Source of the DNA: Chimonanthus salicifolius
Lineage: Eukaryota; Streptophyta; Magnoliopsida; Laurales; Calycanthaceae
Assembly: GCA_013350335.1 (NCBI GenBank)
Contig: CM023539.1
Coordinates: 23,119,043-23,183,042, forward strand
Direction of reading: 5' to 3'
Length of the DNA stretch: 64,000 bases
Both the position numbers and the translations under genes were made by a program. This document shows positions 1 through 11,345 of this stretch, piece by piece. The notes beneath the pieces are model-generated. The model did no database searches, was not told the DNA's origin, and worked only from the letters and a program-made list of their open reading frames with translations. Each line of letters starts with the position of its first letter. The stretch's first letter is position 1.

Positions 1-739
1 ATCAACCCTAGCCTTGGCCGCAACCTACTTTCCCCTTTAATAGCCGCACCTCCCCAATTTTAAACCCTAATCCTAGCCACCACACTTAAATCCTAACCCT
101 AGCCACCACATCTCAACCCTAACCCTAGTTTTGTTTTCCTTCCTTATTGCAGCTGCCACTTCCCAAACCCTAAATCCTACTCCTTTCTCCCCTATCCTTG
201 TTGCCACCACCTTCCTGTGTTCCTAAACTGCTGCCCCACCCCCATATATGGCTGTATACTGCTACCACACCCATTAAAGACCCCCACTTTCGCTGTCCCA
301 CACGTTCAAAGGTATATATTGCTGCTGTCCCACAGTTTTCTCTTCCATAGTGTTGCTAAACAGCCAGCTTGAGCCTTATTTATGATGAAAGACCTAAATG
401 TTTGTGGGATTTGACAAACCCTTTGTTTTGAGAGACCCTCATTGCGAACATGACTTGGAATGGATTATCTTATAATCGCTTATATTAGATTTTCCAAGAA
501 TTGCTTGATTATCTGTCACAGGGTTATATTCTTAAATTGCAAATATTGATTTGGACCTTAATTTCAACCATAGCATGTTTAATCATAGTTATTGTATTCC
601 ATCTTACTTGCATTAGTCTCCTAGGGTTACTGTTTATATTATGTTCTTCATCAACTTTGACATTTAGGTTTACTCAATTTAGTGTCCTGTGTCTCCCTGA
701 TTTCCCTTTGTTGCCCCATCCACATGTACCTTTACTACA
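1..739. other. No gene seen; ccctaa-like decayed repeat sequence
   Basis: Positions 1-180 repeat irregular variants of ctaaccctagccacca and read like the pyrimidine-rich interior of a retrotransposon LTR. The rest is AT-rich with no recognisable coding. Confidence 0.3.
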
Positions 740-1180
740 CTTTCCAAGGGAGGAGACCACTACATTTTTGTGATTCCTCTCCTAGCCCTCCTACCGATAC
801 ACCCCTCCCAAAATAGGTACAAGTCCGACAATGGAACACCTTAAACTCTTTACTGAACGAAAGAAAGGAGAGGCTCCAACAGACAATCTCAATAATTTTC
901 TTCCAAACTCCTCTCCTTATTTTCAAAAACCCTTGAATTTGTTTCTTCCAAATAAACTGCAGAATTGCCACTGGGATTGACAATGATGCTAACCACTTCC
1001 ATTCTCTAAACTGATGTAGTCTCCATCCTTACAAAATCTCAAACAAAGATCTTTCCCTCACCAAAGAGCAATTCATTCCAGAGAGAAACCGACACCAAAT
1101 TATTGCACCTACCACACAATTTGAAGATATGTGGTCCACGTTTTCCTCTTCCCTACTGCAAAAATTTATAGAAGAGATAA
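740..1180 (-). pseudogene. LINE ORF2 fragment, zf-RVT region near the C-terminus
   Basis: Reading the minus strand in broken frames gives EENVDHISSNCVVGAIIW, which fits the Cys/His region (S.NHLL.HC....IW) after the reverse transcriptase of plant L1 LINEs. It is followed by VYLEETNSRVFENKERS, matching the W.ERN.R.F..K motif. Stops and frameshifts make it a dead fragment with no poly-A end visible. Confidence 0.6.
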
Positions 1181-1681
1181 TCCACCTTCGATTTTAAACT
1201 CTGTGCCAAAGCTCATCCATCATTAGAATCCTACCCTGAATTGTGCGTCACATAAAAGCTTGAATCCTATGTGACGCTACTCATGGCACAAAAATTTGAA
1301 ACCAGTGACTGTATTGGTCCCTACTGGATCACAGTATGAACCAAAACATATCTTTAAATATCGGTTGAATCAGTCCGTGCCAGTGTGAAATTTCAAAACT
1401 CCAAAAAAAAAAAATTTGAAATTTTTTACATATTGGAAAATATGGACTTAAAGCTTGTTTTTAATCTCACACAAGATATGGGAATTATAAATCTTCTTTA
1501 AGACATGTCTAGTGTCGTCGTATGATTTTGAACAAAGCCATGTGTGGTAAACTTGATGAGTTTGATTTCTAATGATTCTAATATCGATGTTTGTCTAAAG
1601 ATAAGTAATAAAAACTAATATCTATGGTTGAAATACTCAAAGTTAAAGTTTCATATTTAATTTCTAAAAAAATGAAAATAA

Positions 1682-3083
1682 TGTAAGTGCCCCGGTTCGT
1701 CCGAGTCACCCTTATTGTCAATTACGTGACTAAGTTGGACTTGCCTTGGATGAATAAGAAGATCTACTATAAAGTCGAAGCGTCTACACCAAATACAATA
1801 TTGGCACTCAGGTAAGTGAACCGTAGGAGACCTTAGGCTAAGTCAAATACCTTAGAAGTCAATTGGAAAATAAAGTGAATAAGTGACTTTCAGCCTCGAG
1901 GCCTCATGCAATCTGCCGAGGCCTCGCATCCAGTTATGCTGAGCTGAGTGCAGCTGACCCAGTGTCGAGCTGACTCAGTCTCTTACAGTTTTAGAAAATT
2001 AAAAGCTGTGACTGTTTAATTGAGAGGTAATTATGGTAAAATTATTGGAAGCTTATTATGGTAAATAAAATTATCCTCATGGGTTGCCACCTCTCTTAAG
2101 TTTGAATTTAAATATCCTTGGTGAGCTGTCCATAACAAGTATGGAAAGGCTCCTCCATGATTTGTAATCCACCTTACAATATTCCCATCGAGTCCTTGAT
2201 TAATGGCTAAGATAAATGATTTGCAAGTCATGCACGGTGGAGATGAGGTGGATGATATCTGATTTGTGTCTGGCTGATCTGTCTGGATAGGTGACACTGC
2301 ACATGTTTGTTGTCTTTCCAGAAATTACCGCTGGCGAGGCCTCATCAGAAGCAGCGAGGCGTGACTTACTGCAGAACTTAATCTGCCTTATAAAATAACA
2401 GTAAGACTTCAATAAGGAACACCGAATACACACAGAAAAAAAACTCAGGAACAAGATTACCAGTGAGTGATCATTCGGCCTTCCCTCTACACACATTCTT
2501 CATCATCCTTCTTAGTGGATGTTTGGGTAATCACAACCCCAATCTTGATGAAGAATAAGGTATTCATATAGGACTAAAACCAGTCATACCCAAGTCCTAC
2601 TGCTGTGCCGATAAATACGTTGATGATGTTGATTTGATGGAAAGGAGCACATAAGTTCAGTAAAGAAGAAAAAGCTTAAAGGAAAACGGTTAAGGCCCAA
2701 GGCAAGTTTTTTTCCTGTTTTATTTTAAACATTGTAAAGTGGAGTAGAACAGTGTGTTCGAACTACTCTAGAAAATAGGTGTAGAGGATTAGACCAATTG
2801 GGTTGAACCTTTATAAAAAACTAGGCTGTACTATTTGAGTGTGAGACCCTTACATAGTATATTTGAGACGACCCTAGAGTTGGGAAGTCTGACAGTAAAT
2901 GTAGGTTTGTTGAAACCGAACCACTATAAAATATTTGTGATATATGTGATTGAATGTATGGATTGAATATTTTATTTACTTAAAGCATAAATCGGTTGAG
3001 AAAATTTTAAAAGGGAATTAAAATTGAAAACCGACCTATTCACCCCCCTCTAGGTGGTGCATTACTCTAGTAACGGAATTTCA
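1682..3083 (+). mobile_element. Solo Copia-type LTR with 5-bp TSD
   Basis: The element starts TGTAAGTGCCCCGG and ends GGAATTTCA. It is flanked on both sides by AATAA (1677-1681 and 3084-3088). The 5' end matches the minus-strand LTR starting at 48614 (TGTTAGTGCCCCGG…TTATTGTCAAT). Near the 3' end is cacccccctctaggtgg, common in plant Copia LTRs. No internal domain follows, so it is a solo LTR of 1402 bp left by LTR-LTR recombination. The TSD is AT-rich, but it coincides with TG…CA ends. Confidence 0.72.
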
Positions 3084-3088
3084 AATAA

Positions 3089-3958
3089 ATGTATAATAAA
3101 AAAAATCATTCATAATAGATCTTATCTCTAAGTACTTTACTAATGTTAATGATTAGATCTACATGCAACTATGCAACCAATGGTTTTAAAGCATCTTATA
3201 ATATTTCATTTCAAAAAAAAATGAAAACAGCAAAAAACATTAAAAAAACTCAAAAATACAAAATCCAAAAATAAATATAAAAAATTCTTTATCTAAGTAA
3301 GAAAATTTATGTAACTTATAGGATCCAAATGGAGACTAGTTTTTCAAATCATTTTATGTTCTTTCATTTGAAAAAAAGAATCGAAAAATTAGCAAATATT
3401 TGTAAAAGAAAAAAAGGAAAAAAAAAATTGAAGATAAGTAAAAATGCAAAAAAATTGTTGTTTGGTCTCAAATCTTGTTGGTATAATGTTGTAGTTTCAC
3501 TAGCAAGGAAAAAAAAAAAAAAAACTACCCTTTTATCAGTGATATTTTGAAAATACAAGCATTATACCAACTAGTATATTGCTGGTGTTTTCAAATATCG
3601 TGCTACATGTTTATATATCTGCTTTGGTTTAAAAAATTTTACCAGTATTGAGCGGTTCACAGTTCAAAGAAGTCGCTACAATATGAATTGACCAGTTCTT
3701 TATACAATGGTGCTACTCCCTTCCAAACAAGAGGCCACAACGATTAACCCTATGATTGAAGAAAGCACCAATCTACCACCGCTTCAACCAAGTAGCAGCC
3801 CGATGCATCGTCTGTTCTCATCCCTTGCAGTAGGTGCATTTTCCAGTAACAACATTAGTTCTCCCAAACTGCTATGTTCAAGAAACCTAACTTTCCTCCT
3901 AAAAGAAATAGACCACGATATCCGGTCACCTAACCTAGAATAGTATTCCTGAAATTTA
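3089..3958. other. No feature recognised
   Basis: A-rich, low-complexity sequence with several poly-A runs (3480-3530), then unrelated sequence that may belong to the LINE fragment to its right. Confidence 0.4.
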
Positions 3959-3959
3959 G

Positions 3960-4395
3960 CCTTCCTATTGACCGCTACTGAACAGTAGAGTAAACAAATT
4001 TAAGTGGTCAGTCCCCCACCCAAAGGTCCTCCTAGAAAAGAACTTTACCGCACCCCTCCCCCTCCTGCTTTCCTACCAATAACCTAGTGCTATCTTTGAA
4101 TTGTGAACCCACCCACCCTTCCCCATGCCCTAATCTACAAAAGTATCGCACAATTGTTGACCCTCCCTTTGTAACCCTTTCTCTAAGAGAACAACCTCCT
4201 CCATCCCCTACCCTGTATCTTGCCACCAGCTTCTTCCTCCATAACGCTTCTCTTTCTTTACCAAAGCGCCAAAGCCACTTACAAAACAAAGCATGATTCC
4301 TAATTTTAAAAGGTATTATATATCCTCCCTTCCTCAGTTTAAAAACTTCAAACCAATTAGTTAAATGTGACTTCCATCTAATTTCATTGTCTATC
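3960..4395 (-). pseudogene. LINE ORF2 fragment, region after the reverse transcriptase
   Basis: The minus-strand peptide contains IRNHALFCKWLWRFGKE and REALWRKKLVARYRVGDGGG, the GIRN…N.ALL.KWLWRF..E…LW stretch found downstream of the RT in plant LINEs. The start at left is uncertain. An LTR begins 15 bp to the right, so the fragment was probably cut by that insertion. Confidence 0.65.
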
Positions 4396-4409
4396 CCATA
4401 GGTAGTTAT

Positions 4410-6264
4410 TGTAATACCCTGACCCTTAATTAGCTTAAGTTGTGTATTTAGCACCGTCAATTTTGTTTTGTAAAAGGTTGGTTGTATAGATTATTGTGTG
4501 GGCTTTCTAAAAAGCCCAATTTGGCCCAATCGAGCTCGTTAGCTCAGTAATCCGACTCGTTGAAATTGGAAAGGAAAATTAATCAATTGCCATATCTCAT
4601 TTATTATTTTTAAAAAATAGTGCATAGTGACCTTAAAACTATTTTGGTGTGTAAAACCACTCATTTGAGATTATCAAACTTTCAAACTTACACACACGCA
4701 TTATCTTCGAGTAACGAACTTAGTGCGTTTCAAGGTTTGTTTCGAAGATTTCCCGAATTTCAAATATTTAATGTCAACAAAAGAACCTGTTTGCAAAGCC
4801 TCATTTTCAAATACCTCTGTAAGTCAAAAATTTACAAAAGACTGTTGTGCATTTAATCTGTATTTTATCCGAACATTTTGTGCTTTCAAATTTCCAATTC
4901 GAGGTTTTAGACGACCAACCTTGGATGTCAGCTTTTCAAAATGTGGACCGTCTGATTCTTTAAAACAGTGTTTTGATTTGGATCGTCAGGCTTTTGACGT
5001 CAATAGTTCCAAAGTTTTGTAACCTAGCCTTTATCAAATGTTCTGAACCCATCCGCAAGATTAGATTTAAATAATTAAGATCCCTAAATACCTAAGTGAT
5101 TTTACCGCAGAAGATGTAAGTTTTTAATATAAAAAAAAAAATTAACAGAAAAGGAAAAGGGGAGGACGCGAAATCCCCCAACCATCCACCTCAGCTCCCA
5201 TCTGACGAATGGGGAGCTCCAGGGGATTCTTCCTCTGCCTATAAAAAGGCTTCTCCTTCTTTCTCACTTTCACCCATCGCGCTCTCTCAAATTCTCTATG
5301 TTCTCTCATCTTCTGTTTCTACAAACATCAAACTTCTACTTCTGCAAACATCAAACTTAGTTTAAAAAGAGTTTTCTCTCTCCTCCTGGTGGCTTGGAAA
5401 GAGCGGAAAAACCCAGAGAAAGGTACCATGTCCTCCCTCTCCTCATACTTAAAACCTGGTAAATGAAAAAAAATGGAGTAAAATGGAATATTTCTATATT
5501 TTTTTTTACTGAAAAATGCTCACGGGAAACAGAAGCAGAAAACCCAGGAAAAGACTCGTCGACTGGTCGAATATTTTTGACCGGTCAAAGGGCAGAAGCC
5601 CCTCTTCCATCCGTCTACCAGTCGAGCATTTCTCGACCGATCGAACCCGTGGGTAAGAAAAAGGACATAAGAGGAATTTTTTAAAAAGTTGGGAACGCAA
5701 ACGTCATTTTCAAAATTGTTTCCAAGGTTGCAAAAATGGAATTTTAAGTTAAAAATTCATGTTTTGACCACTTGATATGTTTCAATTATGCATTGTGTGT
5801 TTACTGTTTTCTTTACTGCTTTCTTTTTCATATGCCACTTGGCCAAAATCTCTCTTTCTAAGGAAACATGCAGTACTCTGGTTTGCATAAGTATTTCGTG
5901 TTGATAGGTCCATTCTCAGACTTTTCCAAGGGAAAAACTCAGGAGTCCTGAACTCCAGTTTAGAATGACCTAAGGCCTAGCACCTACTACTTGCGAAACA
6001 TCTCCATCTGCAAACCTCTTTGTCCGTATGTCATCTTAGTGAAGAGAAGAATCTAGTGCCCAACATTCTGCTCGGAACTAGTCCAAGCCTACAGATAGAA
6101 TCTATCACCATTTCTGCGAGTTTTTTGTGCTCCATTCGGTTTACTGGATCCTAAGCTTGTGCCCAAACCTGAAAACTGCACCAAACACTTGTCGAACCCT
6201 AGGGCGTACTTTTACAGCTTTTATTTACCACTTTTTGTACCCTCTGGGCTAAACTCTCGGATCA
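4410..6264 (+). mobile_element. LTR of a Ty3/gypsy element (TGTAATACCC type), followed by PBS
   Basis: The element begins TGTAATACCCTGACC and ends ...CTCTCGGATCA. Five bases later comes a sequence resembling the Asp-tRNA primer site of Tat/Athila-type elements. It contains a clean TATA box at about 5239. It reaches 1.85 kb, suitable for this group. A related start occurs at 63353. No gag or pol is seen downstream, where another LTR intervenes at 6905. Lineage is inferred from the PBS only. Confidence 0.55.
5239..5247 (+). promoter_or_regulatory. TATA box of the LTR promoter
   Basis: The motif ctataaaaagg is followed about 30 nt later by a pyrimidine-rich, cap-like stretch (ctttctcactttcaccc). 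This is the usual layout of a plant LTR U3/R boundary. Confidence 0.5.
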
Positions 6265-6269
6265 ACTAG

Positions 6270-6288
6270 TGGCATTGTCCAAGGACAT
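6270..6288 (+). other. Degenerate primer-binding site
   Basis: The sequence TGGCATTGTCCAAGGACAT resembles the TGGCGCCGTTGCCGGGGA site complementary to tRNA-Asp, with a short deletion and transitions. It lies just after the LTR end. Confidence 0.4.
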
Positions 6289-6904
6289 CCTTGATCAGGC
6301 ACTAAGTACTTTTATTTACTTTCAGCTTTAAAACACTATGTTTTAAGTGTTATTTTCTTTTCTGAGTGTTTTGTAATAAATCGCATTTTATTTACTTCGA
6401 TTCAATTATTTACGTGTGTATTTCTACACGCCTTGCTTTCCATGGTCTTCACTTTTAAGTGTGTATTCTACACGCTTTGTTTTTTGTAATTAATCGCCCA
6501 AACCTTAAATGTCGATTTATTTACACGTCTATTTTCACACGCTTGGCTTTCAGTATTTATTTATTCTTTCTTATTCTTTTCAGTTTTCTTTCAAAAATTC
6601 ATCGGTCTACGGTGAGGAAATGCATCGCATATTGCATTAAACTCTAAAAATGGTAAAACGTTAACACCAAGGCAATAATGAAACCCATGGACAATAAACT
6701 TATGGAAAAAATGTGAACAGGACCAAAATGCAATATTGACAATGCTTACATGTAAAAGGATAAATTTGACATTTCTAAATGTAGAACTTAAGCATTTGAT
6801 AGTGTTTGGGAGCCGAGGCCTAGCCATCTATAACAGTGTATGGGACCCGGTTATGTGCCTAGAGGCTAACCGGTTAAAGTTGGATGATCATGTGGAAATA
6901 TCAG
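6289..6904. other. Leader remnant, no gene seen
   Basis: AT-rich sequence between the degenerate PBS and the next LTR. It repeats tttacacgtctattt-like motifs (6410-6545) but has no recognisable coding. Confidence 0.35.
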
Positions 6905-8799
6905 TCATGCAGGAAAATGGGATAGGGTAATCCTAAATGCCTAATGCAATGTGATGTGATTAAAAAAAAAAAAATAAGACATGATTAGATGAGGCGGAAA
7001 TTAAAGATTCAAATTAATAATTGCAATTAAACAATATAAAACTTGCCACAAGTAATCATGCAATTCTTGAAATTCAATATAAGCAATTATATTAAAATCA
7101 AGATCAGGTTATAACTCAGAGTAGAGGGCCTTTTAATGAAAGGGATTAATTAGATCTGGTTGTATGTCAATAGGGTATTAGAAACTAAGTGGAACAGCAG
7201 TGCATGAGGTTAACGTGGCTGAATGGTATAATAGTATGAATGGGGATGCTCCAAAAGGACTAACAGTAGCTGGGGAAAGACTATTTTGAGATATCAGAGA
7301 AGGGAAAAGGCCAATAGGGGAATTACGGTAAGTGTAGAGGGGTTGTATGGGGCTAACGAATGGTGTAGGGGAGGTTTAGAAGTAGACGAAAATATAGGAA
7401 GGGTCTTCATGTTTGGCGGAAGGTCTGGGAAGGTATAGGAGGGGTTTTTATGTCTGGCAGAAGGTCTAGGGAGGGGATTTGGAGAGGGGCGAAACCCAGG
7501 AAGGGGTTTTGGGGCATGACGAGGTAAAGGAAAGGGTTACAGAGGTGGGGCGAAGCTTGGGTGAAGGCAGTATGAGAGAGATTAGGGGGAGACGACACCA
7601 CTAGGAGGGGATATGGAAGGTAGCGACACGGAAGGGTTTTGGACATAGGCGAAAGTGTTGGGATGGCTTTTAGGGAGGGGCGAAACAGATGGTATGAGAT
7701 TTTGGTCACGGTTATGGGAGAAAGTAGAATGAAGAAAAGAAAAAGAGAACGAAGAAGATAGAATGAAAGAGATAGGAAAATAAGAAGAAGAAGAGAGAAG
7801 AAGTAGAAGAAGAATACCTGAAGAAGATGTGGGAAGGAGGAGGAGAAGAAGTTAGCTGTACACCAAACCCTCAAGGGGAAATCACACCATGCGCAGGATC
7901 ATGGAGGAGCATTCGTATTTCTCAGTCTTTTCTTTTGTCCATCCTATGCCTTCTATGCTTGCTGGAGTAAGGCTATAAAAACCCTACAACATTAAGTGGT
8001 GGTTAGGCCTGGCTCGAAACTGGGCCTAGGCCCATCTGGGCTGCTTGCCATCAATCCCCCCACCTAAGAAAAACTCGACCTCGAGTTCTCAGATAAGAAG
8101 AAAGCAAATCAAATCACACATGCGCCTTCCCAGTTGGGGTCTTCAAAGTGTAACTACGCGCACGTGAGACAAATCGAACCACACGTGTGCCTTCCCAATG
8201 TAGGGTCTTCAAATGATAGTTGTGCACACGTGAGGCCATCAGACGTCATCTAGTCGGGTTGTCATCGATCCACAATGAGAATGCTGAAGCAGCTCTCCTC
8301 CTCCGCCATCGATAGCATATTCTGAATTCAAAAGTGTCATCATGACCAACACTCGATGGCGGCAATAGTAAAGTGTGAGTAAATACACATCCGATGAGAC
8401 AAAACTTTGATGTCACTCTAGGAGGTCTGGACCAGGTTGTTGTAGCTCACACTCAGGCAACCACGTGGAAACTATCATGGGCCTGGGCTTCCTCGTCACA
8501 AGATAACTCATGTAACCTCCGGAATATGTGGAGACCTCGAGTTCTAACGAACGAGAAGAAAGCAAACCAAATCTCACATGCGCCTCCCCAGTGTGAGGTC
8601 TTCAGTGTGTAGCTTACGAACATGAGACAAATCAACCCACACGCGCATCTTCCTCGAGTGGGGTCTTCAAATGATATATGCTCGCATGAGGCCTTCAGTC
8701 GACATCCAACTGAACTATCATTGAACCACCAGGAGAGCACTGGATCAACTCTATCCCGTCGTCAATGATATATGTAGAAACCTAATCTATCGCCACTAG

Positions 8800-9020
8800 C
8801 ATATCTCCCCAGGTGGAAAGAAGGAAACTCCGGTGAAGAGTAGAAACTCCGAAGTTGCTCTAATAAGTCCAGATCAAGTCGACGTGACTCATCCTCTATC
8901 AATCCTGTGGTGTCTGTCCTTGGCCGGTGCTTCCACTTGACAAGATACCACTGGAAGCCTCTTGAACATGTAGAAAACTCTTCGTCGTCCATGTTGAAAT
9001 CTATCTTCTCCCTTTTGGGA
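8800..9020 (-). pseudogene. Chromodomain of gypsy polyprotein
   Basis: The peptide GFQWYLVKWKHRP…RLDLDLLEQLRSFYSS carries the aromatic-cage-type YLVKWK motif and the DLDLLE tail typical of chromovirus integrases. The usual W of the TWI motif is changed (DTTGLI). It is the polyprotein's C-terminal end, just before the polypurine tract. Confidence 0.68.
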
Positions 9021-9093
9021 AACAAGGAAGGCAAAGAAGAACGGATCGGTGAAGGGCTGTATGGGTGTAGATGGTGGGTTATGGAGTGGGACA

Positions 9094-9235
9094 AGGTGAT
9101 GGTCTGGATTGAGGGGAGCTCCAAGTTGTGAGGGTCAGCTAGATGGTGGGGACGACAGGACAATGTGAAGGTCAAGGTGATGATTTAGATTGAAGGGAGT
9201 TCTAAACTGTGAGGGTGAGCTAGATGGTGGCACAT
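9094..9235. repeat. Imperfect tandem duplication of about 81 bp
   Basis: Two copies of a segment reading aaggtgatg.t…gattga.gggag.tc…gtgagggt.agctagatggtgg lie about 81 bp apart in the spacer between integrase and chromodomain sequence. Confidence 0.5.
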
Positions 9236-9399
9236 GTAAAGGCTAAGGAGACTGTATTGGTGGGTGGCATGGGTCATGGAGCGCGTCATGTTATGGGTCA
9301 GGAAGGCTAGTAGGATTAGGGTGAGGTTGTGGGTCAAGAATGCCAATATGTGGAACATGGTCATGTTGATGTATGATGGGGCCTGGAAGTGAATTTGTT

Positions 9400-9765
9400 G
9401 GAACTAGACAGGGAGTGAGGTCCTCCACATGATCATCCACATCAAATCCCTTAGATTCACAATGAGAATTTGCAACAAACTTATATTTTTCATCGCATAT
9501 ATTAATGTGACCTTTAATTTCAGAGTGCGAATCATGAATGTGCAGTGCAGATGCATGAACAGACTCACTAAACTTGGGTGACACTGGCACTGGAGTAGGG
9601 TCTATGGATGGGGATGGTATAGAAACACCTAACCAAGGGAAGAGAAAATTCTTTGTTCTCTTCTTTAGCCTCTTTCTCAAACTCCGTAGGATTGAGAATA
9701 TGCAGGGCTTTGGGTTTTGAGCCACTGTTGTTTGTGTCCTTGCTTGGCTTCTCTGCCTCATTCTT
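9400..9765 (-). pseudogene. Gag-protease spacer fused to integrase C-terminus
   Basis: The peptide SESVHASALHIHDSHSEIKG and then INICDEKYKFVANSHCESKG is the integrase stretch just before the GPF/Y module (compare A.IHDLHAEI…DEKYK…H). Immediately upstream is a Glu/Lys-rich spacer and a LVRC/WLGV segment that belongs near the protease. The core RT, RNase H and integrase domains are absent. The same join occurs near 51460. Confidence 0.6.
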
Positions 9766-9989
9766 TGGTGCTTTGGGAGGGAGAGAGTTCAACTTAATCC
9801 CTTTACCCTCTTTGCATTCTTGAACTGTGCCTCCCTTCTCCTTCAGCCACTTTTTTTTTAATTTTAAGCTTCAATAATTTAAGTTTGGCGGCTATTTTGT
9901 AACTCACTCACCCCTCAACCTGGAAACTATTCCGCCAAGATCTAATCAGATCCAATAATTTCTCATACTCCAACCATGCGGTATTGCAC

Positions 9990-10400
9990 CAAAAAAGTTT
10001 TGTCTCCAATCTACATCTTAAGTGACCAATAAAATTCGTAGTGATCCAAAATGGGACTGAACAATTTCAATTGAGAGTTGTCCCTAAACAATTCACCCCC
10101 CTCAAGAGATACAAGAAACCTGTCAATTCTGCTCATAACTACTCTTTCTTGACCATTTGACCATGAAAATCTCCCACCTAGCAAACGGTATTCCATCAGC
10201 GGGTTTCTATTCCATAAAGTCGAAGAATTCTTCCACACTTTTTGATAGCCAACCACCCCCCTTCTCTCCGACAGAAACCGAACTACATTAGAATCCCCCC
10301 ATACACCATGATGCATTACACAAGCACCTAATACCTTTCAACTCCCTCCAACTATTGTTCCTTTTGCTATCCAGATTGGGCCACAAACTGTAATAACCCA
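9990..10400 (-). pseudogene. LINE ORF2 endonuclease fragment
   Basis: The peptides RCLCNASWCMGGF, NVVRFLSERR and GGRFSWSNGQERVVMSRIDR match the end of the apurinic endonuclease of plant L1 LINEs (WCIGGDFNVVRF…FTWSN…SRLDRFLVS…SDH). The C-terminal LDHYEF still resembles the SDH motif. A frameshift separates the two parts, and both ends are truncated. Confidence 0.72.
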
Positions 10401-11252
10401 GTCTTGAAGGGCATACTCGGTGGCCAAAAAATTCGAGCGATTTTTGTAACCGGGGATGCAACTCCCAGAATATAGTGCTCGCCAGTGGAAGGAAGATAAC
10501 TCCACAAGGGGACGACGCAGGAGAGAGATTTTCACCAGGATGGCGCAAATGCAAGTCCCACATCACCTAGGCAACCTCCTGATCCTTGGGATTTAAGTAG
10601 TGTTCTCTCCTTCCCTAGCACAATGTGTTTTGAGGGGTGTGTATGGATGCTCATCCTAAAGCAAAGCTGTGAGAGTGTGTCAGGCCCAAAGCAGACAATA
10701 GTGTGTTGGGTGGGGCGAGTCGTCACACAAACATTGTTGAACATCACCTCCACTCCACCATTAATAATGGCGCCTCAAATCGTTATAGCTCTCCCCGATT
10801 TTGTTGTCCAACATTGTGAGAACTTTTGGATTCCATGGGCCTAAAGATCCCCTTAGATGCTCCTCGAGACTGTTAGAACACCTATCTCAACAACATTGGC
10901 ACAACTTTCTAGGTGGAAGTTGCAAAATGACAAAATTAACTACATGAAAGGAACATAACATATATTCTAAAATGTAGTAAGAAAAGGCATGCTTTGCAGC
11001 ACACACATAGGCATATGCCATGTGATTTAGACTACAGGAACCCTTTGTGCCATGAGTGCACCTAGCACCTAGCACCTTGACCAATATAATACTAAACGAG
11101 TTACCAATGCAGCATATGACACGAACTTTTCAGCTTTCATATAATATCAACTTCCTTTAACAAGTGCCTCAACATCACCTCTTTATATATTGTAAACCAA
11201 AGAAAACATATTAAGCCTTTGTAAACAGTATACTTTGGTATATAAAGGTTAC
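10401..11252. other. Intron sequence of the ASI1-like gene, nothing recognised
   Basis: No exon of the remaining RRM and no transposon protein could be recognised here on either strand. Confidence 0.4.
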
Positions 11253-11345
11253 CTCTATTTCAGTTGAAGTATAGCATGGGTCCAAATTTTCTAGTAGAAC
11301 TAGTGTTCCCTGGTCATGAGCATCCTGTATCCTGTCCTTCCAAGC
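11253..11345 (-). CDS. ASI1: ASI1-like exon 7 (start of RRM)
   Basis: Acceptor cctttgtcag and donor gtaaccttta flank 31 codons in phase 0. The peptide contains RIQDAHDQGTLVLLENLDP and YTSTEIE, the first beta strand and helix of the ASI1-type RRM. The next exon should code for the rest of the RRM; I searched 1-11252 on this strand and did not find it. Confidence 0.85.

Larger units (their letters stand above)
6905..9830 (-). mobile_element. 3' part of a Ty3/gypsy chromovirus with 3' LTR (6905-8053)
   Basis: On the minus strand, integrase C-terminal sequence (about 9400-9710) and a chromodomain (about 8800-9020) are followed by a polypurine tract (ggtggggggat, near 8055). An LTR then begins TGATGGCAAGC at 8053 and runs to about 6905. 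It has the GA-rich block (7734-7850) and the terminal ggtnacccta motif found in the related LTRs at 20279, 33019, 35047 and 49125. Upstream parts are missing. The element lies in the downstream intron of the ASI1-like gene. Confidence 0.7.

Noticed and set aside
1..180. CCCTAA-like repeats as an interstitial telomere
   Set aside because: Spacing is irregular and mixed with ccaccaca and other phrases; no run of perfect CCCTAAA units.
7407..7874. 155-codon open frame on the minus strand
   Set aside because: It reads the GA-rich block of an LTR in antisense (Phe/Ser/Leu-rich low complexity) and has no known motif.
11150..11200. Candidate exon 8 of the ASI1-like gene (DVEALVKGS on the minus strand)
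   Set aside because: It repeats the residue type already coded by exon 7 and does not continue into the RRM; no good acceptor and donor pair.
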